From Isoetes taiwanensis (Eukaryota; Streptophyta; Lycopodiopsida; Isoetales; Isoetaceae), in assembly GCA_021234155.1 (NCBI GenBank), contig JAJEKV010000034.1, positions 10,754,697 to 10,818,696 of the forward strand: a stretch of 64,000 nucleotides of DNA, read 5' to 3'. Numbering within the stretch: position 1 is the stretch's first letter; every line of letters begins with the position of its first letter. The notes below the pieces were generated by a model. It was not told the DNA's origin. It saw only the letters and a program-made list of their open reading frames with translations, and searched no databases. Of the stretch, positions 55,309-64,000 are shown one piece after another. The translations under genes and the position numbers were made by a program.

Positions 55309-55440
55309 AAGCACTTGCCCGTAGAAGATGCGATGTGGGTATTGAAGCAGGATTTAGAGAAGCAATACCCGAACTTCATGAGGGAGTTTGATGGGCGAGT
55401 CGTCTCCGACCTTGTCGACGCCGACTTGCCAGGTGCTTAG
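55309..55440 (+). pseudogene. chromodomain remnant
   Basis: After the TAG the same frame continues KHLPVEDAMWVLKQDLEKQY and PNFMREFDGRVVSD. With YLVK before it, this follows the chromodomain pattern (YLVKWKxxPxxxATWE...). Chromodomains direct chromovirus integration to modified chromatin. This one is cut by the nonsense codon. Confidence 0.75.
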
Positions 55441-55499
55441 CTTAGTGTGCTTCTTAGTTAGCTTAAGTGAGAGGCATATGCATTCTCATTAGCAGGGTG

Positions 55500-55880
55500 C
55501 ATGTGCCAGAATCTTGGATGTGTAGGCGATGATGGGATACGCCCCAAAGGCATTCTCTAGGCCAACACACACCAAGGGTGCGCATGACCAGGAGGGTCAT
55601 GTGAGAGAGGTAGTTAGGCATGGTGGGCGATGATGGGACATCAGTCGGATAATCTCTATGCCACGATGCGGGGCACGCGCACCTGACCATAGGGGGGTCA
55701 TGGTGAGGTATAAGTGATCATGCGCGATGATGGGATCGTGAGACGTTCCCTAGCTTTAAACCATCGGGGGCATGAGGCACTGGGAAGTAAACAACGGGTA
55801 ATCGAGTACAAGGTAGCACGTTATCATGGGCAATGATAGGATCATCTTAAATGGTCGTTAAGCTCATATCCTTATGGGGC
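55500..55880 (+). repeat. ~100-bp diverged repeats in the chromovirus 3' UTR
   Basis: The core 'ggcgatgatgggat' or a close form occurs near 55526, 55626, 55718 and 55820, each followed about 50-70 bp later by a 'gggtcatg' or 'ggggcatga' block. This suggests an old four-unit tandem array. Confidence 0.5.
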
Positions 55881-56301
55881 CATGATCGGGTGTAAGGTAG
55901 TAGGGTAACCTTGAGCTAGTAGTTCGGCTCAAGGAGGTAGTTAGGGGGGTGGTCCCCTAAAACCACAAACTTATTAACTAAACTAATGTAATATGCTACT
56001 CGTGCAGGCAAGTGAGAAGGGAGCATCGAGGAGAAGCGCATTACGTGGAGATGGGGAGCCATGATTTAGACTTAAATTATGAACCCTAAATAACTCTTGT
56101 AATAATGTTTTGACTTATTATAAGGAGTAACATCGTTAAGGCTATATAATTTTGTATAAGTACAAATATAGCCTATATTACTTGTTAACTGTTTAATAGG
56201 AAGTTGATCATTTCAATTAAATTGAAGTTGTGTACTTATGTTGTTTTGCAGGGATAGTGTAGGTTCATCACCTTAGCGCAATGCTGAGGGCAGCATTGTC
56301 C

Positions 56302-56315
56302 TAAGGAGGGGAGAA
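56302..56315 (+). promoter_or_regulatory. polypurine tract
   Basis: 'aaggaggggagaa' ends immediately before the TG of the 3' LTR at 56316, the expected place for the plus-strand primer. It confirms that the LTR at 56316 belongs to this internal region. Confidence 0.85.
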
Positions 56316-57941
56316 TGTGGCATTCCAGGGAAATATACGCTATAAATACGTATATTTTCGGGTCCGTCACTATACAAGTCTACGTCGTAGCCTTGTATAC
56401 CTTAGGAAGTGGCATGGGTGCATATCTAAGTTATGTATATAACTTAGATAACCTTAGGATAAGACCCATGTTCCACATGGCCTTATCCTATTGGGCAGTC
56501 GCCACGTGGCCATGTTCCATTGGAGCCACGTGTCATCCCATGTGGACCCTAACCTATATTAACCGAAACCCTAACCCTAGGCCTCTTTTCCTAGCCCTAT
56601 CACCCTGGGAACCTTTTTCGCACTCGAAACCCCGTTTCGAGCATCGTTTGTTGTGGCATAGCCTAGTGCAGCAGCCCCCAGAGTGTGTGCACGATCTTGG
56701 AGCGAATACGGCTTTGACCACTTCGAGGAGCATGGAGACGCCAGGAATGGGAGGGAGTGCTTCGGGAGCAGGTATTTGGAGTAGTGTTCATAGTAGCTCA
56801 TCTGGAAGTTAGCACTCCAGATGGGTCAGTATGTTGTATCTAGAGTACAGCCATCCTAGAACCCTTATTCAACATCTTGAACCCTAATCAAGGAACCCTA
56901 ACTGTAAGTTAGATATGTATGATTAGGTTAGATGTTATTCTGTGATTATCATGATATGATGTTATGTGATATTGGTTGATCATGTTTGCTCCTCTTGTAT
57001 TGGGAAGGGGGGTAGAGACCTAGTAGCCTTACTTAGTAATGCTCCTAGTTAGACCCCTTAGTTCCTATTATTATACGACCTGTGCATAGGAACCCACCGG
57101 GCTAAAGAGGGTGACTCAGCACTACACAATGGGGCTAGAGGAGATACGGAGGGAGGGTCCCTGCTGAGCGTGGCTACTGGGGACCCCATAGCGGGCTAGG
57201 CTTATGGTCGGTCACTTCGTGTGGGCCGGGCATGGGTCCGACACCTCCTGGGGCAATGGTGTTGCCCTGCCTCTCAAGAGTTGCAGGTGTTGGCCTGACT
57301 CTTGTTTGGGAAGGTAAGTCGGGGACGGATCGTGTGTCGCCACGATTCTCTAGCTGCCCGTGGAACCTCTAGACCCTGGGAAGGGGAGATGCAACTCTTC
57401 CTGCCTCGACGGACCAGGGAGATGCAATCTGGAGTAGTCCCGATGGGTGATACCATGGGATTGCGTATCGGGAAGGCTAGAGTCATGCCAGAGCCTGATC
57501 TAGCCCATCTGCAAAGTATGCACAGGGGCGGCGGATGGAGTGGTCAACCCTAGCCATTGTCTATAGCCAGCCCCGCCATTGTTATGACTCGGTCTGCTCT
57601 ATCTTGAGGCCTAGCCGTCAGTCTACTTTCCCAAGAGTCTGAGCCTTGGGTAGGAGCTCTCATGTTTTACGACATATGATTATCTCAGTTGTAGCTATGG
57701 ATATGTGGATGCACTACCCTTCCGGGTAGTATTGTTATTGCTAGTTCTGACGTTGTGTATGCTTCCGCTGTGATAGGAGCCCATAGGGGAAGGGCGCGCA
57801 AGACACCTTCGTGTCCCTTCCCGTACTAGGAATACCCTGGAGTGCGGGATAGACGGAGGGCCCGTGCGGTCGAAGGACTAGATGGGGGATTTCCTACGGA
57901 GTGTACGGCGGGGCGCCGTATATTTTGTAGGGAGCATCACA
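56316..57941 (+). mobile_element. chromovirus 3' LTR (family A)
   Basis: 1,626 bp from TGTGGCATTCC to GGAGCATCACA. It is related to 27843-31042 (reverse), 42870-43944 and 57944-58592. It contains 'accctaaccctagg' near 56568, which is LTR sequence and not telomere. The next LTR starts two bases later, so no target duplication can be read. Confidence 0.92.
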
Positions 57942-57943
57942 AA

Positions 57944-58592
57944 TGTGACGTTCCAGGGAAATATACGCTATAAATATGTATATTTCTGGGTCCGTCACTA
58001 TACAAGTCTACGCCGTAGCCTTGTATACCTTAGGAAGTGGCATGGGTGCATATCTAAGTTATGTATATAACTTAGATAACCTTAGGATAAGACCCATGTT
58101 CCACATGGCCTTATCCTATTGGGCAGTCGCCACGTGGCCATGTTCCATTGGAGCCACGTGTCATCCCATGTGGACCCTAACCTATATTAACCGAAACCCT
58201 AACCCTAGGCCTCTTTTCCTAGCCCTATCACTCTGAGAACCTTCTTCGCACTCGAAACCCCGTTTCGAGCATCGTTTATTGTGGCATAGCCTAGTGCAGC
58301 AGCCCCTAGAGTGTGTGCACGATCTTGGAGCGAGCACGGCTTCGACCACTTCGAGGAGCACGGAGATGCCAGGAATGAGAGGGAGCGCTTCGGGAGCAGG
58401 TATTTGGAGTAGTGTTCATAGTAGTTCATCTGGAAGTTAGCACTCCAGATGGGTCAGTATGTTGTATCTAGAGTAGAGCCATCCTAGAACCCTTATTCAA
58501 CATCTTGAACCCTAATCAAGGAACCCTAACTGTAAGTTAGATATATATGATTAGGTTAGATGTTATTCTGATGATTATCATGATATGATGTT
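57944..58592 (+). mobile_element. second family A LTR, 3' truncated
   Basis: Begins TGTGACGTTCCAGGG two bases after the end of the 3' LTR and is nearly identical to its first 650 bp (a few substitutions per 100 bases at most by eye). It stops at 'gatatgatgttatgt', where unrelated sequence begins. Confidence 0.9.
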
Positions 58593-58730
58593 ATGTATAA
58601 TGGTAGAGAATATTCACTGAATAACTAAGATATTACTCTCAAACTAATGGTAAGCTATTAATGGTAGAGAATATTCACTGAATAACTAAGATATTACTCT
58701 CAAACTCGATCATATGCAGATGGCTGCCAT
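58593..58730. repeat. 62-bp tandem duplication
   Basis: 'aatggtagagaatattcact' through 'gatattactctcaaact' is present twice, at about 58599 and 58661, directly after the truncated LTR. Confidence 0.85.
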
Positions 58731-58879
58731 CGAAAGACACTGTTGAAGCAACAAAAGTACAAACAACGCCAAAAATGAAGACCCTAATCCAGAAAACACA
58801 TTAATGCCTCCTTGCGCCAGTCTTTTTACCTTCTGTCGAGCGATGGCCTTCGCCCTGTGAAGACATCGACGCATTTCCA

Positions 58880-58966
58880 TCGGCACCATAGCTGGAGCTC
58901 CACCTCCTTGAAAACACATTTCCATCAGCGCCATAGCTGGAGCTCCGCCTCGTTGAAAACAGGGGA
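58880..58966. repeat. two 43-bp direct repeats
   Basis: 'catttccatc[g/a]gc[a/g]cc' then 'atagctggagctcc[a/g]cctc' occurs twice in tandem. Minus-strand frames over it are open but repetitive (SSSYGADGN twice). Confidence 0.8.
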
Positions 58967-59008
58967 GCAAAAAAAAGGGGGGACAATTTTGCTCCCAATT
59001 TCCATGTT

Positions 59009-59126
59009 GTGGGGGCATGGTCATTGGTCCCACATTCCGGTGTGGCCGGTGACCCGCTCCCGGCTCCGCCAGTCGCGGGGCCCCATCGGTCCACACCGGA
59101 ATGTGGTCCCAATGACCATGCCCCCA
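59009..59126. repeat. inverted repeat, 36-bp arms
   Basis: 'gggggcatggtcattgg' and 'cacattccggtgtgg' at 59010-59044 face 'ccacaccggaatgtg' and 'ccaatgaccatgccccc' at 59091-59125. The loop is about 46 bp and GC-rich. A transcript would form a strong hairpin. Confidence 0.85.
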
Positions 59127-62100
59127 TACATCGTTTTCTTTCTCTTTAACTTGGGAGGCCATACTTGAACTTGGGAGGCCATAACAGTAACTTTCTGTAG
59201 GATGGCTATGCAGTTGTATCATCAGATGGACCATAAATTTATCCAGTTATTGCAGTTCAGTGGCTAAGATGACCTGGGACCTCAATTCCTATATATGGTT
59301 TCTTGTTATTGGAGTAAACGGGGACAATTATACATAAATGAACAAGTCTTTGACAATGTCGGTAGAAAAAGCATGTACATCATAAAAACCGTGTTGCATT
59401 TAATGTGTAAATAGCTAGGGCTGATAATATAGCACAACGCATGCATTGGAATGAGCCGAACTTGCAATGGTAAACATTTTATAATTCGCATCAGATTTAC
59501 CAGGTTGTAAAATATTGCACCAGTCATATGTTTAATTTGCAAGCTACCTGGTAAAGTCGGTGTAGATATGTACTGCCCAGGTCTTTTGAGAGATGCAACA
59601 CGGATATCTCCTTGCCTAGCTGCAGGGCTCTGACATCAAACAAGGCAAAATTGTACTAAGAGCCGGAGCTAAATTAGGGTCCACTCTGGTTTAAGCCCCG
59701 ATAATACCAATTAGTCAACTGGGCTGCTGCAACTGCAGGTACAACTACTTCATAATCCAAGTCTTTCTGCAGAATGGAGCAGTGAAGAACAAAATGTTCT
59801 GGTGGACAGTGGATTCTTTGTATCTTTTGGAGCATCGTATGGATTCTTTGTATTTTTTGTATCAATTTCTGTAGTAAAGAATTACTGTTTTGGTTATGAT
59901 ACTTGATATTTTTTCTTATTTTCTTAGACATGCAAATGAGGTGAATTTGTGGAAGTAGATAAAAATTGCAGCTCTTCTCTAGGAAAAGACCATGAGAGAT
60001 GTCGCCATGAGGTGTCGCTGGATGACTATGGCCTTTTTTCCTTAGTTCTTTTCATTTGTTCCATTATGAACTGGCAGGCATTGTTGTAAACTGCTAAGTG
60101 GGAAATGAGCCAGAATCTAATTCAAAATCGAAGAAGTATCCAATCCATGCTACGTTTCCTGAGATCAAAACCAGCAGTGAAATGAACTTGCTTGTCACTC
60201 CTTTGCTTGTGCATCCCTCAATAAGCAGAACAAGCCTGACGGTGAATTAGAACCCTCTGAGGCCATATCCAACATTAAAGATACCCATATCCCCCTTGAG
60301 GATATCCAACACTCAGGATAGAGTAATCTTTTTATCAATCTTTTCCTGCATTCTGGTTGTGTACACTTGAAAATTAGCAGCCTGCTTATAACGTAGTTGT
60401 TCCACAAGGTTGGTGAAAATAGATATAATGTTTCCTTCTCCAGTACGGTGATTATAGTATGCAGGAAAGAGGACCTTTGAGGAAATATTTATGAGGTTTT
60501 GGAGATCGTGGAGGCATGGAGCTGGTAAATGTATTTGACTTATATACATTCAGAATTTGCGTTTCTTAGCAAATGTCTCAATTGACATTTCTCTGGGTTT
60601 TCTTTGATTTCACAGATTTTTCTTAGGGAAAGTTATGCATGTGCCAGCTTACGGGATATAACTTATCCTACACTAAAGGCAGATGTTGGAACCATTTTGT
60701 TCTACCAAAAGATTTCAAATCATGCATGTGATAGAGCTCCCGGATGGTACTAATCTCTTCTGTTTTGTAGTCTAAAACGCTCTGCTTTTGTAATTTGAGT
60801 TGTTATAAGTCTGTAGCTTGGTGGTCTGAATCAGTCTTTATGTGCTATCAAACTACCAAAGATGCAATTCTACTATTAGCAGATTCAGATGTTTGTTTGT
60901 TTTACAATCCTTCAAGAATAATCTGCAAGTATTTGATCCCTTTCATCCTTGGATCGTGCTTGTTTCTATGTTATCAACAACGGTTTCTGCTCCGTTATAA
61001 TAGATGCCCTCGTTTAGATTCCATTATGCTTAGATCAAGAAAACTCTACTATAAAAAACTCTATCTCCACGGTTTAGACTTCTTATTTTCTCAAAAAAAG
61101 CTTAAGACAGTAGAGAGGGTAGACGGTCTACTGTAAAAGCGCTTGTAGATTATAGAACTCAGGATGACATTTACAATCATTTCTGAATCACAAAAGTTAC
61201 AAGAATTTATCTTATGACAGTTGATATCTATAGAAGAGTTTTTTACAGTCACAAATCACAGCCTCAAATAATTTACATAGATCCTGTTGATGACCAAGCA
61301 GTGAGATGTTTGTTGATTCTATAATCCTCTAAGTACAGTCTGCTGAGGCATTCGATTCATTTCTTCCTGGAACACAATTGTTTCTATTATGTCATACAAG
61401 ATTCCTGTCCTGGTTTTACAAACTCTTTGCATAGCATTAAGCTTTGTAGTATTTTGTAATCATATTATTGGAAATCATTTGGAGGACATTTTTAACCCAA
61501 ACTTAGATGTCGCAATCTTAGACAGTACGGGCTTTACATGTTTGAAATACAATCCACAAATTTTCCTTTTGATTATTGAAAATGCCAATGGCCTTATGTA
61601 GTTCTCTTACAAGCTCTCTTTGACTCAAGCCAATTGAGTAGAAAAACCTCCAGGCAATATTTCTAGAGTACCGCCTCCAATGATATAATCACTTTTGATG
61701 TAACACTAACCATCACGCAGTGGGTTCATCCATAACAGTGGGATTCCAAGTCCTTTCTCTTCTTCAAAAGGAAGTGAGGCCTACAATTTGCAGCACACAA
61801 ACATGCAATGTTGTGCCAAAACTCTTGACTTGCCAATGCATGCTTGCATCTGGGCTGTTGTTTCAATGTTGTTTCAACGTGTAAGGCCTGCACATTTGTC
61901 ATCGCCAGTTGTATATTAGCACACCTCAGATGTCTTTGTTGTTTGTAAGGACAAGATTATCCATGAAGATGTCTTTGTTGTTTGTTGTTGCCTTGAGACT
62001 GCTCCCGTCATTGTCACCTTAACTATGTTCAGAACCACCTAGCTATTTTTCTACCTCTTCTTGTCCCACTTCTAGGGAAGAAATTGTAGCTGGAGAAGCG

Positions 62101-62779
62101 GCTCGGGTTGCTTTCGCCAATGTTCTATCAGTAAGTAAATTGAGAACTATTTGTGAAAATGAGGAGGCAGTGAAATCCAAAAGAATGGCCTGGAAAGATA
62201 GATGCACCAACATGCAGATGAATACTCAATCAGGATCTTTATCAATTATTTGCATTGGACATATTCAGACTCAAGATCATGTGAAATCTATCTCGCTGCT
62301 CATGCACAGTAATGCCTAGGTTTGGGCACACATAGAGTCAAGTTTCTCATACACTGATTTTCTAGAATCACTAGGACTTGACTTGATTTCAGAACTATTA
62401 CTTCCAAAAGGCTTTGTTCAGTTTGGTCCAAAGTACATGTGCTTATTGTTTGCCATCTTTGTATGTGCAATTGATTGATTGTTTGTAGTTGTACATGTAC
62501 CTTTTGTTTGCCATCTTTACATGTGTTTGAAACTGAAGATGCAGATTGCACTATTTATTACAGGGAGCACATGTACAATAAGCCAATAAATGTCATCATA
62601 TAAATGTATCTTGCCCTGCTCGTTTCTTTAAGTGTAAGGATAAAGTGAAATTTGTTGAAATTTGTAAGCACAACCTCCCTTTAGATGTTTCAAGTTATGC
62701 CGGGCTCTGCGATCTTACAGTTCTGCAATTAGCTCTGCTCGATTGAATTCTTGTAGTAGGAGAGAGATTACATTGAGAA
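59127..62779. other. mostly non-coding, one exon-like piece
   Basis: AT-rich, with no supported complete gene. At about 62078-62131 the plus strand reads EEIVAGEAARVAFANVLS between a 'cacttctag' acceptor and a GTAAGT donor, which may be a small exon. Direct repeats include 'tatggattctttgta' near 59810-59850 and 'gtacatgt...ttgtttgccatcttt' at about 62430 and 62490. Confidence 0.35.
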
Positions 62780-62869
62780 ATGCATCAACAACAGCCTCCA
62801 TTTTTTGGAGGAGATATTGAGAACGATGAAACTATGTTGTCACTTTCAGAAACTGTGAATTTACTTAAG
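62780..62869 (+). CDS. exon-like short frame, unrecognised
   Basis: ATG followed by HQQQPPFFGGDIENDETMLS and LSETVNLLK, exactly 30 codons up to a GTGTAA donor-like junction. Unspliced it would stop two codons later. It could be a first coding exon, but no downstream exon was found. Confidence 0.3.
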
Positions 62870-63590
62870 GTGTAATAATGGTTTCAATCCTAGTATAAAA
62901 TTTTCATCTCAACTGTGGCAGAATGGTACAATCCACGATGAGAATTTTTGCATATCTTAGCCAAAGAGAAGCACAGCCACTGTTGTAACTTTCTGTTTTA
63001 ACCTACCTACAACGGCGTAACTGCCATGTATTATGTATTATTTCTGCCTAATCAAGGTTCTGCATCAGTGCAATGGCCAAGGAATTGGTACTAATTGAAA
63101 ACGACCACATGTTCTTTTGATTCAAAAGTAATATGTGTGTGTGTTGAGTTTTGCGAGAGAAGGTTGAGGCTCCTTTCTAATAAAAATGACAAAAGGATTT
63201 AACATGGTTCTTTAATTGTAGTTTTTTGGTAAGCTATTTGTGTCATGAGTAAACATTTTTTCCATGTTTCAATTCTCGATTTGATAGTTTTGATATATAT
63301 GTATAAACTCTGAGCTTTGATTGTGATTGGATTGACCAAATTCGACTTTATCACTAAGTTCTGCAGGTTAACGGGTAGCTAGAAGATATCTATCTTAGAG
63401 ATAAAGATTTGATCAAATTGAACACGCCTTTTACAGGCTCCAAAAAGCGCTATATACGGTGTGGGCCTATATATAATTTGGCCCTTTTATAATCATTAAG
63501 ATCAAGCTCGTGTAAATGCCAGTTGACATGCCACTCTGTTCCCTAAAATTCATTCTATTCGATTCAATGGTTTCTAATTCTATTCAATTA
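62870..63590. other. no gene seen
   Basis: AT-rich sequence up to the gypsy fragment; no supported feature. Confidence 0.4.
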
Positions 63591-63599
63591 AAACGTAAA

Positions 63600-64000
63600 A
63601 CAAACTCCTTGGTAGCGACGGTTGTCACGATATAGTAATGATAATAAAATAGGTAGAAAAACAAGACAAAAGATATGTCTGCAAGGCATAAGAAGCTTCT
63701 CTCTTCGGATATGTTCTTTGGAGCTGGCCAATTGACTATCACTTGAATCGTTGCTGGATCGATGGAGATTCCCTCTGGTGTCACTACATGCCCGACGTAT
63801 TCCACCTTACTCATTGCAAAATAGCACTTCTAGAGTTTACCATAAAGACGATGCCATCTCAACTTTTCTAATACTCTTCTCAAATGAACCAGATGTTCCT
63901 CCATGGACTTACTATAATTTAGAATGTCATCCAAAAAGAATGATGACAAACTCGTCTAAAAGTTTATAAAGATATCATTCGTCAAACACATTAATATTGT
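63600..64000 (-). pseudogene. Ty3/gypsy reverse transcriptase fragment, off the right edge
   Basis: On the minus strand from the window end: [29 protein letters not shown] (catalytic DD), RRVLEKLRWHRLYGKL, a stop, then KCYFAMSKVEYVGHVVTPEG, SIDPATIQVIVNWPAPKNIS. It is homologous to the same RT region of the 46.6-58 kb chromovirus but in opposite orientation and clearly a different copy. Homology ends near 63680. The element continues beyond the window. Confidence 0.85.

Noticed and set aside
50204-56315. Pairing the 50204 and 56316 LTRs as one intact element
   Set aside because: The LTRs belong to different families, and the first is flanked by its own 5-bp duplication within gag.
56560-56582. 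'accctaaccctagg' resembling telomere repeats (also 58190 and reversed near 30820)
   Set aside because: Present at the same position in every family A LTR copy and only two units long, so it is LTR sequence.
60795-61136. 113-codon open frame on the plus strand
   Set aside because: AT-rich composition, no domain, no splice or repeat support.

Overview
This is a window of a large, repeat-rich nuclear plant genome. It has spliced genes with GT-AG introns, a plant-type bHLH-like gene, an F-box gene of the Arabidopsis At2g26850 type, and many degraded Ty1/copia, Ty3/gypsy (chromovirus), LINE, SINE and Helitron-type remnants. I see no bacterial, organellar or viral gene organisation. The species cannot be named from sequence alone; the repeat load and odd gene content would suit a large-genome seed-free plant or a gymnosperm, but that is a guess.

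Layout. 1-430 is CT satellite. 725-4125 is a LINE (coiled-coil ORF1, endonuclease start of ORF2, TATTC-repeat tail) split by a GC-rich element with inverted ends (1930-3245). 7346-9108 (minus) is a five-exon bHLH-like gene with no visible basic region. 11557-15219 is a 1.9-kb tandem duplication joining the 5' end of an F-box gene to the 3' end of a membrane-protein gene; the fuller versions of both follow at 14820-16573 (minus, frameshifted) and 17318-18340 (plus, broken). Ankyrin remnants (18998-19450, minus) and a copia relic (19740-21345) come next, then a gag-like relic (22030-23225).

23633-27273 (minus) is the most unusual part: an unrecognised multi-segment coding region, three 198-bp-spaced GC-rich repeats, and a reading frame that starts with a histone H3-like tail and ends with a complete H3-type histone fold, with a long charged low-complexity middle. 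27843-31042 is a reversed solo LTR (family A) split by a second solo LTR (family B) with a perfect 5-bp target duplication.

32681-35808 is an 11-exon hnRNP F/H-like RNA-binding protein gene, apparently cut at its third RRM. 36778-38547 holds an HUH-endonuclease-like (replitron-like) gene followed by a 720-bp inverted copy of itself, a long palindrome. 40087-41190 (minus) is a Pif1/Helitron helicase remnant, and 41550-42860 a LINE reverse transcriptase split by a tRNA-derived SINE.

46640-57941 is one degraded chromovirus: gag, then a 2.6-kb interruption including an 800-bp foldback element, gag tail split by a family B solo LTR, then protease, RT, RNase H, integrase, chromodomain remnant, polypurine tract and 3' LTR (family A), with a second truncated LTR two bases further on. 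58600-63590 is mostly non-coding with small repeats and a few exon-like pieces. A reverse-strand gypsy RT fragment runs off the end (63600-64000).

The genes do not form a pathway. The window is a few host genes, several decaying, among nested mobile elements.
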